This document shows, one piece after another, positions 32,314 through 40,888 of a stretch of DNA of 64,000 bases (the stretch's first letter is position 1; each line of letters opens with the position of its first letter). Both the position numbers and the translations under genes were made by a program. The notes under the pieces were generated by a model that saw only the letters and a program-made list of their open reading frames with translations, ran no database searches and was not told the DNA's origin. Source of the DNA: Rudaea sp. 3F27F6 (GTDB lineage: Bacteria; Pseudomonadota; Gammaproteobacteria; Xanthomonadales; Rhodanobacteraceae); contig NZ_SCNG01000003.1 of NCBI RefSeq assembly GCF_005503555.1, positions 124,001 to 188,000 on the forward strand, written 5' to 3'.

Positions 32314-32730
32314 ATGCGTATCCATGCCCTGACTCCGATTCTCAACGTCAGCGACATTCAGCAAAGCTTCGACTGGTTTGCCAAGTTCGGCTGGCGCAAG
32401 GGCTTCGAGTGGGGCGAGCCGCTGAGCTTCGGCAGCGTCTGCACCGACACCTGCGAAATTTTCCTCTGCCGCGGCGCGCAGGGCAGCCGCGGCAAGGGCA
32501 GCAATACGACGACGTTCGGCGACGAGGCAAACGGTGAAACCGCCGACAAGGGCGTGTGGATGTCGCTCTGGGTCGACGACGTCGACGCGGCGCATGCGCA
32601 CTGCGTTGCGCAGGGCCTCGAAGTGATGTTCCCGCCGACCGACATGCCCTGGGGCGTGCGCGAGATGCACATCCGCCATCCCGACGGGCATATTTTCCGC
32701 GTCGGCCGCGGAACCGAAGAGCAGGGCTAA
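32314..32730 (+). CDS. VOC-family (glyoxalase/bleomycin-resistance-like) protein
   Basis: A 138-residue single vicinal-oxygen-chelate domain. Start ATG 32314 has GGAG upstream. Typical elements: LTPILNVSDIQQSFDWF at the N-terminus, SLWVDDVDAAHAHC in the middle and MHIRHPDGHIFRVGR at the end, giving the paired beta-alpha-beta modules. Family members are dioxygenases, glyoxalases or drug-binding proteins; this sequence does not indicate which. Its stop codon overlaps that of the convergent serine hydrolase. Confidence 0.85.
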   Translation: MRIHALTPILNVSDIQQSFDWFAKFGWRKGFEWGEPLSFGSVCTDTCEIFLCRGAQGSRGKGSNTTTFGDEANGETADKGVWMSLWVDDVDAAHAHCVAQGLEVMFPPTDMPWGVREMHIRHPDGHIFRVGRGTEEQG

Positions 32731-33887
32731 GGCTGCTGTGCCGTCGAAGTCGCGGGATGCTGCAGATAGACGTGCAGGATCTGCTTGACCAGTTCGTGCG
32801 GGGAGGACGCCTGCAGGTTGGTCAGCACGATCGCGGTGAGATGGCTTTCGGGCAAGGTGGTAATCCACACCGCCGCGCCGCCGCCCGATGAGATGCCGGG
32901 TTGTCCTTCCACCGGATAGGGCACGAATTCGAGACCGAACATGCCGGTCTTGCCGTCGCGCAGTTTGTACAAGGTGCCCATCATCGCGAGCGCCGCCGGC
33001 TTGATCACTTTGCCGCTCCACAGCGCAGCCTCCCAGCGCGCCATCGCGTCGATGTTTCCGTTGAGCGAGGCGGCGGGGGTCGCCCAATCGGGAAATCCCT
33101 TCGATCCGAAAGCGTGGATACCCGACTGGGAAAATACCGGCGCGCCGTTCGCGTCGATCTGCAGCTTGGAGCGGTCCGCGGTCGGTTCCAGCGCGGTATA
33201 CAGCGACGCGCGGCCCGGGATGATTTCCCAGCCGTCGCCCCAGCGCATGCTCGATATGCCGAGCGGCTTGAGCAGCCGGTCTTCGACGAATGCCTTGTAA
33301 GGCTTGCCGCCGATGCGTTCGATGATATTGCCGAGCAGCATGAACTCGACCTGGTTGTAAACCATCTTCACGCCGGGCTCGCCGACCGGCTTCGTCGCGA
33401 GCAATTTCATCAGTTCCGCCTGCGTGCCCGCGAGCGGCAGCACGTTGACGTCGTCCGCCGCGATGCCGTCTGGCAGGCCCGAGGTATGCGACAGGCAATG
33501 GCGTATCGTGACCGGCGCCCACGCGGCCGGAAGCTCCGGCAGATAGTCGCGGATGGATTTGTCGAGCGACAGTTTCCCTTCCTCGACCAGGGTCATGATC
33601 GCGATCGCGGTGAATTCCTTGGTCGTCGAGGCGAGCGTGAACAGGGTGTCGTCGGACACCGGCGCCTTCAGTTCGACATTCGCCAGACCGTAGCTGGACT
33701 TTTTCACCACCTTGCCGTCCTGGATGACGGCTATGGATGCGCCGGGAATCTTTTTCGCCGCCATGTACTGCGTGACGACGCGATCGGCTTCGTCGCCTGC
33801 CGCGGCCTGCGGTGAGGCGGCTTGCGCCTGCAAAGAGAAAGCGCTGGAAAAAAGGGCGCACGAGACGACGATCAGTGCCTTCAGCAT
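32727..33887 (-). CDS. Exported beta-lactamase-fold serine hydrolase (class C/AmpC-like family)
   Basis: A 386-residue periplasmic protein. The signal peptide ends near LQAQA (23). S-x-x-K nucleophile motif is S87-T-T-K90; the usual Tyr-x-Asn position reads Y177-N-Q, so the third residue departs from the norm; the third-motif region is SSGGGAAVW. It is probably an esterase or D-amino-peptidase-like enzyme rather than a beta-lactamase. Start ATG 33887 has a good AAGGAG ribosome-binding site 7 bp away; the longer open frame upstream reads antisense through the divergent permease. Its stop overlaps the VOC stop. Confidence 0.85.
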   Translation of the reverse strand: MLKALIVVSCALFSSAFSLQAQAASPQAAAGDEADRVVTQYMAAKKIPGASIAVIQDGKVVKKSSYGLANVELKAPVSDDTLFTLASTTKEFTAIAIMTLVEEGKLSLDKSIRDYLPELPAAWAPVTIRHCLSHTSGLPDGIAADDVNVLPLAGTQAELMKLLATKPVGEPGVKMVYNQVEFMLLGNIIERIGGKPYKAFVEDRLLKPLGISSMRWGDGWEIIPGRASLYTALEPTADRSKLQIDANGAPVFSQSGIHAFGSKGFPDWATPAASLNGNIDAMARWEAALWSGKVIKPAALAMMGTLYKLRDGKTGMFGLEFVPYPVEGQPGISSGGGAAVWITTLPESHLTAIVLTNLQASSPHELVKQILHVYLQHPATSTAQQP

Positions 33888-34280
33888 GACCTGGCTCCTT
33901 CGATGGTGGCCAAGCGCCCAAGGGCTTGGTCTGGCTCGATTAGATATCCCGATGCACAACGCGCACATGTGCCGAAAGCAACTCTTCGGATTGCCGCCGT
34001 TGTTCGCGCTGCGCAGCGCGTGCGGAAAACTACGAAAACGGAAGCGGCGCTTGCACGGGATGAATCGAAGACTTGCCGGAGCGCGGCCGCGCAAGCGGCC
34101 CGACTGCCGAAGCACGGTCCGATCCGTCCCGTTTCCGGTACAGCGGCGCAGCGATGCGGGCCGTGGTCTCCGCGTCGTTCCCAGCAGAAGGCAAACCGTG
34201 GATACTGCATCCATGCCGCAGCCGGTCCGCCTTCCCGCTCCGCACTCCGATCGCTGTCCTCGCGAGGACACAAGACGCGC
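33888..34280. other. Divergent intergenic region (serine hydrolase / APC transporter)
   Basis: About 393 bases. It must contain two promoters. I see no palindrome, long hairpin or small gene I can support; open frames across it are extensions of the neighbours. Confidence 0.5.
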
Positions 34281-35582
34281 ATGAGCACGTCGCGGCGAGC
34301 GCTCGGTCTGTGGTCGGCCACCGCGCTCGTCGTCGGCAACATGATCGGCTCCGGCGTTTTCCTGCTGCCCGCGTCGCTGGCGCCGTACGGTCAGGCGAGT
34401 CTCTACGGCTGGGCTCTGTCGGCGACGGGCGCTTTGCTGTTGGCCGGCGTGTTCGCGTATCTGTCGCGACGCCATCCGATCGCCGGCGGCCCGTACGCTT
34501 ACGCGCGCATCGCCTTCGGCGAGTTCACCGGATTCATCATGGCGTGGAGCTACTGGATTTCGGTCTGGTGCGCGGTCGCCGCGATCGCGGTCGCGTTCGC
34601 CGGCAGCATGGCGGTGATTTTCCCCGCACTTGCGCTGCCGGGGCGCGAGGCGGCCTGCGCGCTGATCGTGCTGTGGCTCGGCACCGCGTTCAATATCGCC
34701 GGCGTGCGCACGGCCGGGATCGCGCAACTCGTCATCACCATTCTCAAACTCGTGCCGCTGTTCGTCGTCATCGCGGTCGGCGCGACCCGGCTCGACGCCG
34801 CGTCGTTCACCCCGTTCAATCCGAGCGGGCAGGGCTGGCTGCCGGTGACGACGATCACCGCGGCGCTCGCGCTGTGGGCGCTGCAGGGCATGGAGTGCGC
34901 GACGATCCCGGCCGAGCACGTGACCGATGCGGAGAAGACCATCGCGCGCGCGACCTTCATCGGCGTCGCGCTCGCCGCGGTGGTGACGATCGCCGCGTGC
35001 ACGGTCGTGCTCGGGCTGGTGCCGCTCGATCGCTTGAAGATGTCGACCGCGCCGTTTGCCGACGCGGCGACGCGGCTCTGGGGCAGCGGTGCCGGCGTGG
35101 CGATGGCCGCGGCGATGGCGGTGTCCTGCCTCGGCGCGCTCAACGGCTGGATTCTCGTCCAGGGCCAGGTGCCGTACGCGGCGGCGCGCGACGGCCTGTT
35201 CCCTGCCTACTTCGCCAAGGTCGACGCGCACGGCACGCCGCGCATCGGCCTGGTCGTCGGCAGCGTGCTCGCGACGGTGCTCGTGGTGGCGAATTTCGCC
35301 GGCTCGCTGGTCGCCGTATTCACCGCGTCGATCCTCCTCGCCACGGCCGCGGCGCTGCTGCCGTACGCGTTCAGCGCGGCGGCGATGCTCAAGATCGAAT
35401 GGCAGTCGCGCGAACCGTCGGCGTGGCGTCTCGCGGTCGCCGGGTTCGCCTTGGTCTACGGGATCTGGGCGCTGATCGGCACGGGGGCCGAAGCCTTGCT
35501 CTGGGGCGCCGGCCTGCTGCTCGCGGCATTGCCGTTCTACGTTTTGCGCCGTCGCGAGTATTTTACCCGCTCGTCGGCCTGA
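34281..35582 (+). CDS. APC-superfamily amino acid/polyamine antiporter (AdiC/CadB-like)
   Basis: A 433-residue inner-membrane transporter with about 12 helices. The first helix carries the substrate-binding signature VVGNMIGSGVFLLPASL, and AWSYWISVWC, AGVRTAGIAQ and ALWALQGMECA agree with arginine/agmatine-type antiporters. Start ATG 34281 is weakly preceded by GAGGAC and gives the family N-terminus. The MATE gene follows after 69 bp on the same strand and may be co-transcribed. Substrate unproven. Confidence 0.85.
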   Translation: MSTSRRALGLWSATALVVGNMIGSGVFLLPASLAPYGQASLYGWALSATGALLLAGVFAYLSRRHPIAGGPYAYARIAFGEFTGFIMAWSYWISVWCAVAAIAVAFAGSMAVIFPALALPGREAACALIVLWLGTAFNIAGVRTAGIAQLVITILKLVPLFVVIAVGATRLDAASFTPFNPSGQGWLPVTTITAALALWALQGMECATIPAEHVTDAEKTIARATFIGVALAAVVTIAACTVVLGLVPLDRLKMSTAPFADAATRLWGSGAGVAMAAAMAVSCLGALNGWILVQGQVPYAAARDGLFPAYFAKVDAHGTPRIGLVVGSVLATVLVVANFAGSLVAVFTASILLATAAALLPYAFSAAAMLKIEWQSREPSAWRLAVAGFALVYGIWALIGTGAEALLWGAGLLLAALPFYVLRRREYFTRSSA

Positions 35583-35651
35583 CCAAAAGACTATCGCCGT
35601 CACGGTATCTGCGGCAGGATACGCATCCTCGCGCGCTGCCCTCTCTCGCCC

Positions 35652-37049
35652 ATGTCCTCAATGCAAAGGCCGAATCACGCCCTGACCCAGGGTGCGATCG
35701 GCAAGACCCTGTTCCTGTTTACGCTGCCGATTCTCGCCGGCAACGTGCTGCAGTCTCTCAACGGTTCGGTCAACGCGATCTGGATCGGCCACGGCCTTGG
35801 CGAAGCCGCGCTCGCGGCCGCGTCGAACGCGAACACGATCCTGTTCTTCCTGCTCGGCGCCGTGTTCGGCATCGGCATGGCGGCGACGATCCTGGTCGGC
35901 CAGAGCATCGGCGCGAACGACATCGCCCAGACCAAGCGCGTGATCGGTACGAGCCTGGTGTTCTTCGTCGTCGCCTCGGTAGCGATCGCCGTGGTCGGCC
36001 TCATCCTTTCCGAACCGCTGATGGAATGGATGCGCATGCCGGCGGACGCCAAGCCGCTCGCAATCGCCTATCTGCGCGTCATCTTCCTCGCGATTCCGTT
36101 CGTCTATGTGCTGACCTTCATTGGCATGACCCTGCGCGGCGCGGGCGATGCGCGCACGCCGTTCATCTTCCTTGCGGTGAACGTCGTGCTCGACATCGTG
36201 CTCAACCCGCTCTTCATCTTCGGCTTCGGCCCGGTGCCGGCCATGGGCATCGCCGGTTCGGCGACGGCGACCCTGGTCGCGACTGTGCTGAGCCTCGTCG
36301 GCGTGATCGCGTATCTGTACAGCAGCAAGCATTTCCTGCGCATCGGCCGCGACGAACTGCATCACCTCAAGATCGATCCGACGATTCTCAAGTCGCTGAT
36401 CGTCAAGGGCGTGCCGATGGGTCTGCAGATGGTCGTGATGTCGACGTCGATGATCGCGATGATCTCGCTGGTCAACAGCTTCGGCGCACACACCACGGCG
36501 GCGTATGGCGCCTGTTTCCAGTTGTGGAACTACATCCAGATGCCTTCGCTCGCGGTCGGCATGGCCGCGTCGAGCATGGCCGCGCAGAACGTCGGCGCGG
36601 GCTTGTGGGATCGCGTCAATAAAGTCGCGATGACCGGCGTCGGCTACAACTTCCTGCTGACCGGCAGCCTCGTGGTGATCGTCTACCTGTTCAACCGCGG
36701 CGCGCTCGGCCTGTTCCTGCCGGCGGACGGCGGTGCGATCGAGATCGCACAGCACATCAACCACATCGCGGTCTGGTCGTTCATCCTGTTCGGCATCTCG
36801 TTCGTGCTCGCCGGCGTGGTGCGCTCGACGGGCGCGGTGATCCCGCCGCTGATCATCCTCGTCATCTCGCTGTGGGTCGTGCGCATTCCGTTCGCCTATT
36901 CCTTCGTCAATAGCTGGGGCGCGGACGCGGTCTGGTGGAGCTTCCCGGTCGGCTCGGCCGTGTCGATGACCTTGTCGGCGCTGTACTACCGCTACGGCGG
37001 CTGGCGCAAGGCGCGCATGCTGGCGTCGACCGCCGCGGCGCGGCCGTAA
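35652..37049 (+). CDS. MATE-family multidrug/metabolite exporter
   Basis: A 465-residue cation-coupled efflux transporter with 12 predicted helices in two homologous halves (IGKTLFLFTLPILAGNVLQSLNGSVNAIWIG; ILKSLIVKGVPMGLQMVVMSTSMIAMISLV). Conserved MRGAG-like LRGAGDARTPF follows helix 4, and the second half has SSMAAQNVGAG. Two start codons are possible (35652, 35661), neither with a clear ribosome-binding site. The dispersed repeat lies just downstream. Confidence 0.9.
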   Translation: MSSMQRPNHALTQGAIGKTLFLFTLPILAGNVLQSLNGSVNAIWIGHGLGEAALAAASNANTILFFLLGAVFGIGMAATILVGQSIGANDIAQTKRVIGTSLVFFVVASVAIAVVGLILSEPLMEWMRMPADAKPLAIAYLRVIFLAIPFVYVLTFIGMTLRGAGDARTPFIFLAVNVVLDIVLNPLFIFGFGPVPAMGIAGSATATLVATVLSLVGVIAYLYSSKHFLRIGRDELHHLKIDPTILKSLIVKGVPMGLQMVVMSTSMIAMISLVNSFGAHTTAAYGACFQLWNYIQMPSLAVGMAASSMAAQNVGAGLWDRVNKVAMTGVGYNFLLTGSLVVIVYLFNRGALGLFLPADGGAIEIAQHINHIAVWSFILFGISFVLAGVVRSTGAVIPPLIILVISLWVVRIPFAYSFVNSWGADAVWWSFPVGSAVSMTLSALYYRYGGWRKARMLASTAAARP

Positions 37050-37076
37050 GGGCACGATTCACCACACGCAGCTCTG

Positions 37077-37338
37077 CTTTTGATCCGTCTTTTGATCTGT
37101 CTTTTGATCTCGGGTCCCCGTCAGCCGCGGCGAGGGCATGACGGATCAGCCCGCAGGGGCCGCGCGATGGATCGCGCGGCGTTCGCGAACGTACATGGAT
37201 GTACGTCGAGCGAACCCCGGCATGCCATCGCGAACCCGTAGCGCGCAGCGCGAAGGGCGCGGCTCCCGGGGCGGCGTTTCTTTGGTTACTTTCTTGTCGC
37301 TGTAGACAAGAAAGTGACCCGCTCGTCCAAAGGACGAG
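37077..37338. repeat. Xanthomonadales-type dispersed repeat element
   Basis: Composite noncoding element between convergent MATE and mutM genes. Order: three 12-bp direct repeats of CTTTTGATCYGT (37077-37112); CGGGTCCCCGTCAG; an imperfect hairpin (GTTCGC ... ACGTACAT-GG-ATGTACGT ... GCGAAC) near 37184-37218; CCCGTAGCGCGCAGCGCGAAGGGC; then a 14-bp stem GTTACTTTCTTGTC / GACAAGAAAGTGAC (37285-37318, one G.T wobble) and a second stem CTCGTCC-AAA-GGACGAG (37322-37338). I recognise this order from many Xanthomonadales genomes, where related copies recur. Only one copy is in this window. Its function is unknown. Confidence 0.75.
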
Positions 37339-37439
37339 TGGAAGCTCTGCTTTGTTCGAAAAGCGGCCCGCATGCCGGACGCAATTCCGGCAGGGGGACG
37401 CTGGAACAAAGAGCAAATCCGCCGAAGGTGCCAAGCGCG

Positions 37440-38252
37440 TCAGCGCTGACAGCGCGGACAATAGAACGTCGAGCGCTGACCGAGCGTGACCACGCGAATC
37501 GGCGTGCCGCAGACCTTGCACGGTTCGCCCGCGCGGCCATAGACGAACAACTCCTGCTCGAAGTAGCCCGGCGCGCCGTCGGGCGAGATGAAGTCGCGCA
37601 GCGTGGTGCCGCCGCGCGTGATCGCGTAGTCGAGGATGCGCTTAACTTCCTGCGCGAGCCGTTCGTAGCGCGCGAGCGAGACCGAGCCGGCCGCGCGGCT
37701 CGGATGGATGCCCGCGGCGAACAGCGCCTCGGCGGCATAGATGTTGCCGACGCCGACGACGATCTTCTGGTCCATCAGGAAGGTTTTCACCGGTGCGGCG
37801 CGGCCGCGCGACATTTTCCACAAGTACACGCCGTCGAAGCCGTCGCCGAGCGGCTCGGGGCCGAGGTCGGCGAGCAGTTCGTGGGTCGTGCCGAGCGGCT
37901 GCCAGAGTTGCGAGCCGAAGCGGCGCGGGTCGGTGTAGCGCAGGATGCGTCCGTCGTCGAGCCGCCAGTCGACGTGATCGTGCGTGCCCGCTTCGGTCGT
38001 GCCGGCGAGCACGCGCAGCGAGCCCGACATGCCGAGATGCAGCAGCGCGCTGCCGGCTTCGGTATGCACGAGCAGGTATTTCGCGCGGCGCTCGACAGCG
38101 TCGACGCGCTGGCCGGGCAGTTTCTCGCGCAGGGTGCGCGGAATCGGCCAGCGCAGGCGCGGCTGGCGCACGATGACCGCGTCGATGCGGTGGCCGAGCA
38201 GATGCGGCGCAATACCGCGGCGCGTGGTTTCGACTTCGGGCAGTTCGGGCAT
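37440..38252 (-). CDS. mutM: Formamidopyrimidine-DNA glycosylase
   Basis: A 270-residue base-excision repair enzyme that removes 8-oxoguanine and formamidopyrimidines, then nicks the strand. N-terminal [12 protein letters not shown] supplies the catalytic Pro and Glu; the beta-strand Lys is in [18 protein letters not shown] and GTTLRDF are conserved DNA-binding segments; the C-terminal zinc finger is C-x2-C ... C-x2-C in the last 29 residues. Length is typical. It lies 49 bp after the amino acid permease on the same strand, probably transcribed separately. Confidence 0.96.
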   Translation of the reverse strand: MPELPEVETTRRGIAPHLLGHRIDAVIVRQPRLRWPIPRTLREKLPGQRVDAVERRAKYLLVHTEAGSALLHLGMSGSLRVLAGTTEAGTHDHVDWRLDDGRILRYTDPRRFGSQLWQPLGTTHELLADLGPEPLGDGFDGVYLWKMSRGRAAPVKTFLMDQKIVVGVGNIYAAEALFAAGIHPSRAAGSVSLARYERLAQEVKRILDYAITRGGTTLRDFISPDGAPGYFEQELFVYGRAGEPCKVCGTPIRVVTLGQRSTFYCPRCQR

Positions 38253-38301
38253 GGCTTATTGTGCCAGCGCCGACGCCATCGTGCGCTGAGGCCGGCGCAA
38301 C

Positions 38302-39774
38302 TCAGCTCTGACGCGGTTTGTAGAAAGCGTAGATCGCGAGCCCGACGACGAAGTAGCCGCCGATGATCGTCGCCGGAAAGACGTCGCCGTGCGCGGCGCG
38401 GATCAGAATGTCGATAAGCAGCGGCAGCGCCATCAGCGCGGCGAAGAGGATGCCGAGCACGGGCACGATGCCGATCCACCAGCCGCCGAGCATGATGCCG
38501 CCGAGCGGCACGCGGAACGGGCGCGGCCGTTCGGGCTCGACCGCGCGCAGACGCATCACCGCGGCGCAGACGATCGCGAACGCGAGCGCGGTGCCGAGGC
38601 TGATCAGATCACCGAGCACGGAAATCGGCATGAACGCCGCGAGCAGAGACATGACCAGGCCGACGTACAGCGTGCCGCGCCGTGGCGTGCGCGTTTTCGC
38701 GTCGATGCGCGCGAACACTTCCGGCAGCATGCGGTCGCGCGCCATCGCGTAGAAGACGCGGCTCTGGCCGTAGATCGAAGTCAGCAGCACCGACAGCAGG
38801 CCGATCACCGCCGCGCTCTTGATCGCGAGGCCGAGTGCGGGCAGGCGCATCGCGTCGACCGCGAGCGCGAGCGGATCGGCGACGCCGAGCTGGCGGTACG
38901 GCACGATCCCGGTCATCACCGCCGCGACCGCCATGTAGAGCAGGGTGCAGATGGTCAGCGTGGAGAAGATGCCGATCGGCAGATCGCGCTGCGGATTGCG
39001 CGCTTCGGCGGCGCTGGTCGATACGGTCTCGAAGCCGACATAGGCGAAAAAGATCGCCGAGGCGCCGCGCAGCACGCCGGGCCAGCCGAACTCGAAGTTG
39101 CTCTGCGCGGGCGGCACGAACGGAATGAGATTGCCCGGATCGACGAAGGCGACGCCGATCGCGGCAAACACGACGAGTGCGGCGATTTTCAGCAGGACGA
39201 CAGCGGTGTTGAACGCGACCGACTGCGACAGGCCGCGCATGAGCACGGCGGTCACCACGAGCATCGCGCCGGCGGCGAGCACGTTGACGCCGCCGCCGAA
39301 ACGCATCCGATATTCGTCGCCGACGCGTTCGAGATCGAACAGCGGCGTGGTCAGCGTGGCCGGCAGATGCAGGCCGAGCTGGTCGAGCAGGGCTGTGGCG
39401 TAGCTGGCGAAGCCGACCGCGACGGTCGCGGCGGCGATGCCGTATTCGAGCAGCAGGAGCCAGCCCGCGCACCAGGCGGCGAACCGGCCGAAAGTCAGCA
39501 GCGCGTAGGAATAGCTCGATCCCGACATCGGCATGGTCGCCGCCAGCTCGGCGTAGCAGAACGCGGTGAAGCCGCAGGCGATCGCCGCGATCACGAAAGA
39601 CAGCACCACGGCCGGCCCGGCGTGGAACGCGGCGGCCGATCCGGTCATGACGAAGATGCCTGCGCCGATCACCGAACCGATCCCGATCAGGGTGAGCTGA
39701 AGCGGGCCGAGGCTGCGCGCCAGTCCGTGTTCGGCGGCGTCGTCGGCCGCCAAGTTTTGAAATTTATCTTTCAT
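38302..39774 (-). CDS. APC-family amino acid permease (YhdG/CAT-like)
   Basis: A 490-residue inner-membrane permease with about 12-13 helices. The first helix has LIGIGSVIGAGIFVMTGSAA; also typical are CYAELAATMPMSGSSYSYALLTFGRFAAWCAGW, FFAYVGFETVSTSAAEARNPQRDLP and RVFYAMARDRMLP. It is divergent from the DgcA-type gene, with 52 bp between starts, and the proposed RpiR operator at 39758-39773 overlaps its start codon. I infer that it imports the amino acids or dipeptides released by the neighbouring enzymes. Confidence 0.88.
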   Translation of the reverse strand: MKDKFQNLAADDAAEHGLARSLGPLQLTLIGIGSVIGAGIFVMTGSAAAFHAGPAVVLSFVIAAIACGFTAFCYAELAATMPMSGSSYSYALLTFGRFAAWCAGWLLLLEYGIAAATVAVGFASYATALLDQLGLHLPATLTTPLFDLERVGDEYRMRFGGGVNVLAAGAMLVVTAVLMRGLSQSVAFNTAVVLLKIAALVVFAAIGVAFVDPGNLIPFVPPAQSNFEFGWPGVLRGASAIFFAYVGFETVSTSAAEARNPQRDLPIGIFSTLTICTLLYMAVAAVMTGIVPYRQLGVADPLALAVDAMRLPALGLAIKSAAVIGLLSVLLTSIYGQSRVFYAMARDRMLPEVFARIDAKTRTPRRGTLYVGLVMSLLAAFMPISVLGDLISLGTALAFAIVCAAVMRLRAVEPERPRPFRVPLGGIMLGGWWIGIVPVLGILFAALMALPLLIDILIRAAHGDVFPATIIGGYFVVGLAIYAFYKPRQS

Positions 39775-39786
39775 AATGTATGTTAT
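39757..39786 (+). promoter_or_regulatory. Predicted sigma-70 promoter of the dgcA gene
   Basis: TTGAAA (39757-39762), an 18-bp spacer and TGTTAT (39781-39786). Transcription would start near 39793, about 34 nt before the chosen start codon. The -35 box is part of one predicted operator, and the -10 box abuts a second. Confidence 0.5.
39758..39773 (+). promoter_or_regulatory. Predicted RpiR operator, site 1
   Basis: TGAAATTTATCTTTCA, an inverted repeat TGAAA-6-TTTCA. It overlaps the -35 box of the dgcA promoter and the start codon of the divergent permease. It shares 13 of 16 bases with the site at 40826. Confidence 0.6.
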
Positions 39787-39801
39787 GACATCTTTCTATC
39801 A
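39786..39801 (+). promoter_or_regulatory. Predicted RpiR operator, site 2
   Basis: TGACATCTTTCTATCA, 28 bp downstream of site 1 (start to start) and immediately after the predicted -10 box. It matches the RpiR-gene site at 13 of 16 positions. Confidence 0.5.
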
Positions 39802-39826
39802 TTCTTGTCCAGAGGCGGAAAACGCC

Positions 39827-40816
39827 ATGCGCACCGACATCCGGCACGAACGCTGGGAGCTGGCCGCTCCGTTCGTGATCGCGAGCGAAACTTATTACTA
39901 CGCCGACGTGATCGTGGCGACCTTGGAGCACGACGGTGCGGTCGGCCGCGGCGAATGCACGCCGACCAGTTTTTATAATGAGACGATCGAAGGCGTGCTC
40001 GCCACCACGCGCGCGCTCGCCGCGCGCCTCGCCGCGGGCGAGCCGTGGCAGCGCGTCCACGCCGACGCGCCGGCCGGTGCCGCGCGCAATGCGATCGATT
40101 GCGCCGTGTGGGATCTGCGCGCGAAGCAGGCGAACAAACGCGTCTGGGAACTCGCCGGCATCGCCGCGCCGCAGCCGGTGCGCACGGCGACGACGATCAG
40201 CATCGACAGCGCCGAACGCCAGGCCGAGCATGCGCGCGCGCTGGCCGCCGACGCGGGTGGCGCCGCGCTGATCAAGCTCAAGCTGGATGCCGCCGACGTG
40301 ATCGCGCGCGTCGAGGCAGTGCGCGTGGCCGCGCCTATGGCGACGTTGATCGTCGACGCGAACGCATCCTGGGACGCCGCCCTGCTCGACGCGGTGATGC
40401 CTGCGCTGGCGCGCGCGGACGTTGCGATGATCGAGCAGCCTCTGCCGGCGAACGCCGATGCGGCGCTGGCCGACCTGCGCCACCTCGTGCCGATCTGCGC
40501 GGACGAATCGGCGCACGTCAGCACCGACCTCGCCGCGCTGCGCGGACGCTACGACCTGGTCAACGTCAAGCTCGACAAGACCGGCGGTCTGACCGAAGCG
40601 CTGCGTATGGTCGCGCAGGCGCGCGAGCTCGGCTTCGGTCTCATGGTCGGTTGCATGGAAGGCACTTCGCTCGCGATGGCCCCGGCCATGCTGATAGCCG
40701 GCGCCGCGCGCTTCGCCGATCTCGACGGCCCGCTGCTGATCGGCCGCGACCGCGACGATGGATTGCGCTACGAACGCGGCATCGTCTCGCCGCCGTCCGC
40801 CGCCTTGTGGGGATAG
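39827..40816 (+). CDS. dgcA: DgcA-type N-acetyl-D-glutamate racemase / dipeptide epimerase
   Basis: A 329-residue enolase-superfamily enzyme. Catalytic KxK is K150-L-K152; Mg ligands are Asp177 (VDANASW), Glu203 (MIEQPLP) and Asp226 (CADES); the opposite-face Lys is in VKLDKTGG. This is the dipeptide-epimerase subgroup. Its relatives either epimerise L-Ala-D/L-Glu from peptidoglycan or, when encoded with a DUF1611 gene, racemise N-acetyl-D-glutamate (DgcA). The DUF1611 gene at 42390 favours the DgcA reading. I chose ATG 39827 because it gives the family N-terminus and leaves the operators outside the gene; ATG 39785 would place the -10 box in coding sequence. Confidence 0.82.
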   Translation: MRTDIRHERWELAAPFVIASETYYYADVIVATLEHDGAVGRGECTPTSFYNETIEGVLATTRALAARLAAGEPWQRVHADAPAGAARNAIDCAVWDLRAKQANKRVWELAGIAAPQPVRTATTISIDSAERQAEHARALAADAGGAALIKLKLDAADVIARVEAVRVAAPMATLIVDANASWDAALLDAVMPALARADVAMIEQPLPANADAALADLRHLVPICADESAHVSTDLAALRGRYDLVNVKLDKTGGLTEALRMVAQARELGFGLMVGCMEGTSLAMAPAMLIAGAARFADLDGPLLIGRDRDDGLRYERGIVSPPSAALWG

Positions 40817-40825
40817 AGGAAGTTG

Positions 40826-40841
40826 TGTTATTTTTCTTTCA
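40826..40841 (+). promoter_or_regulatory. Predicted RpiR operator, site 3
   Basis: TGTTATTTTTCTTTCA, 48 bp before the deacylase start and 10 bp after the dgcA stop. Among the closest to the consensus: 14 of 16 identical to the RpiR-gene site, 14 of 16 to the 50882 site and 13 of 16 to site 1. Confidence 0.65.
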
Positions 40842-40854
40842 TAAATATTAACAA

Positions 40855-40870
40855 TGAAATTTTTCTAACA
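40855..40870 (+). promoter_or_regulatory. Predicted RpiR operator, site 4
   Basis: TGAAATTTTTCTAACA, 29 bp after site 3 (start to start) and 19 bp before the deacylase start codon. It shares the N6 core TTTTTC with site 3. Confidence 0.5.
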
Positions 40871-40888
40871 TAAACGGATGGTGCCGTG

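Noticed and set aside
32727-33887. A true beta-lactamase resistance gene
   Set aside because: The fold is shared by esterases and peptidases, the Tyr-x-Asn motif is altered and there is no AmpR-type regulator nearby.
33822-34280. A 153-codon N-terminal extension of the APC transporter
   Set aside because: The extension has no family resemblance and overlaps the divergent hydrolase start; the family N-terminus begins at 34281.
37146-37521. Small proteins in the dispersed repeat
   Set aside because: Open frames there coincide with hairpin arms and direct repeats, lack ribosome-binding sites and read through into mutM antisense.
39785-40816. Earlier ATG (39785) for dgcA
   Set aside because: It would put the predicted -10 box and an operator at the start of the gene and adds a 14-residue stretch not seen in the family.
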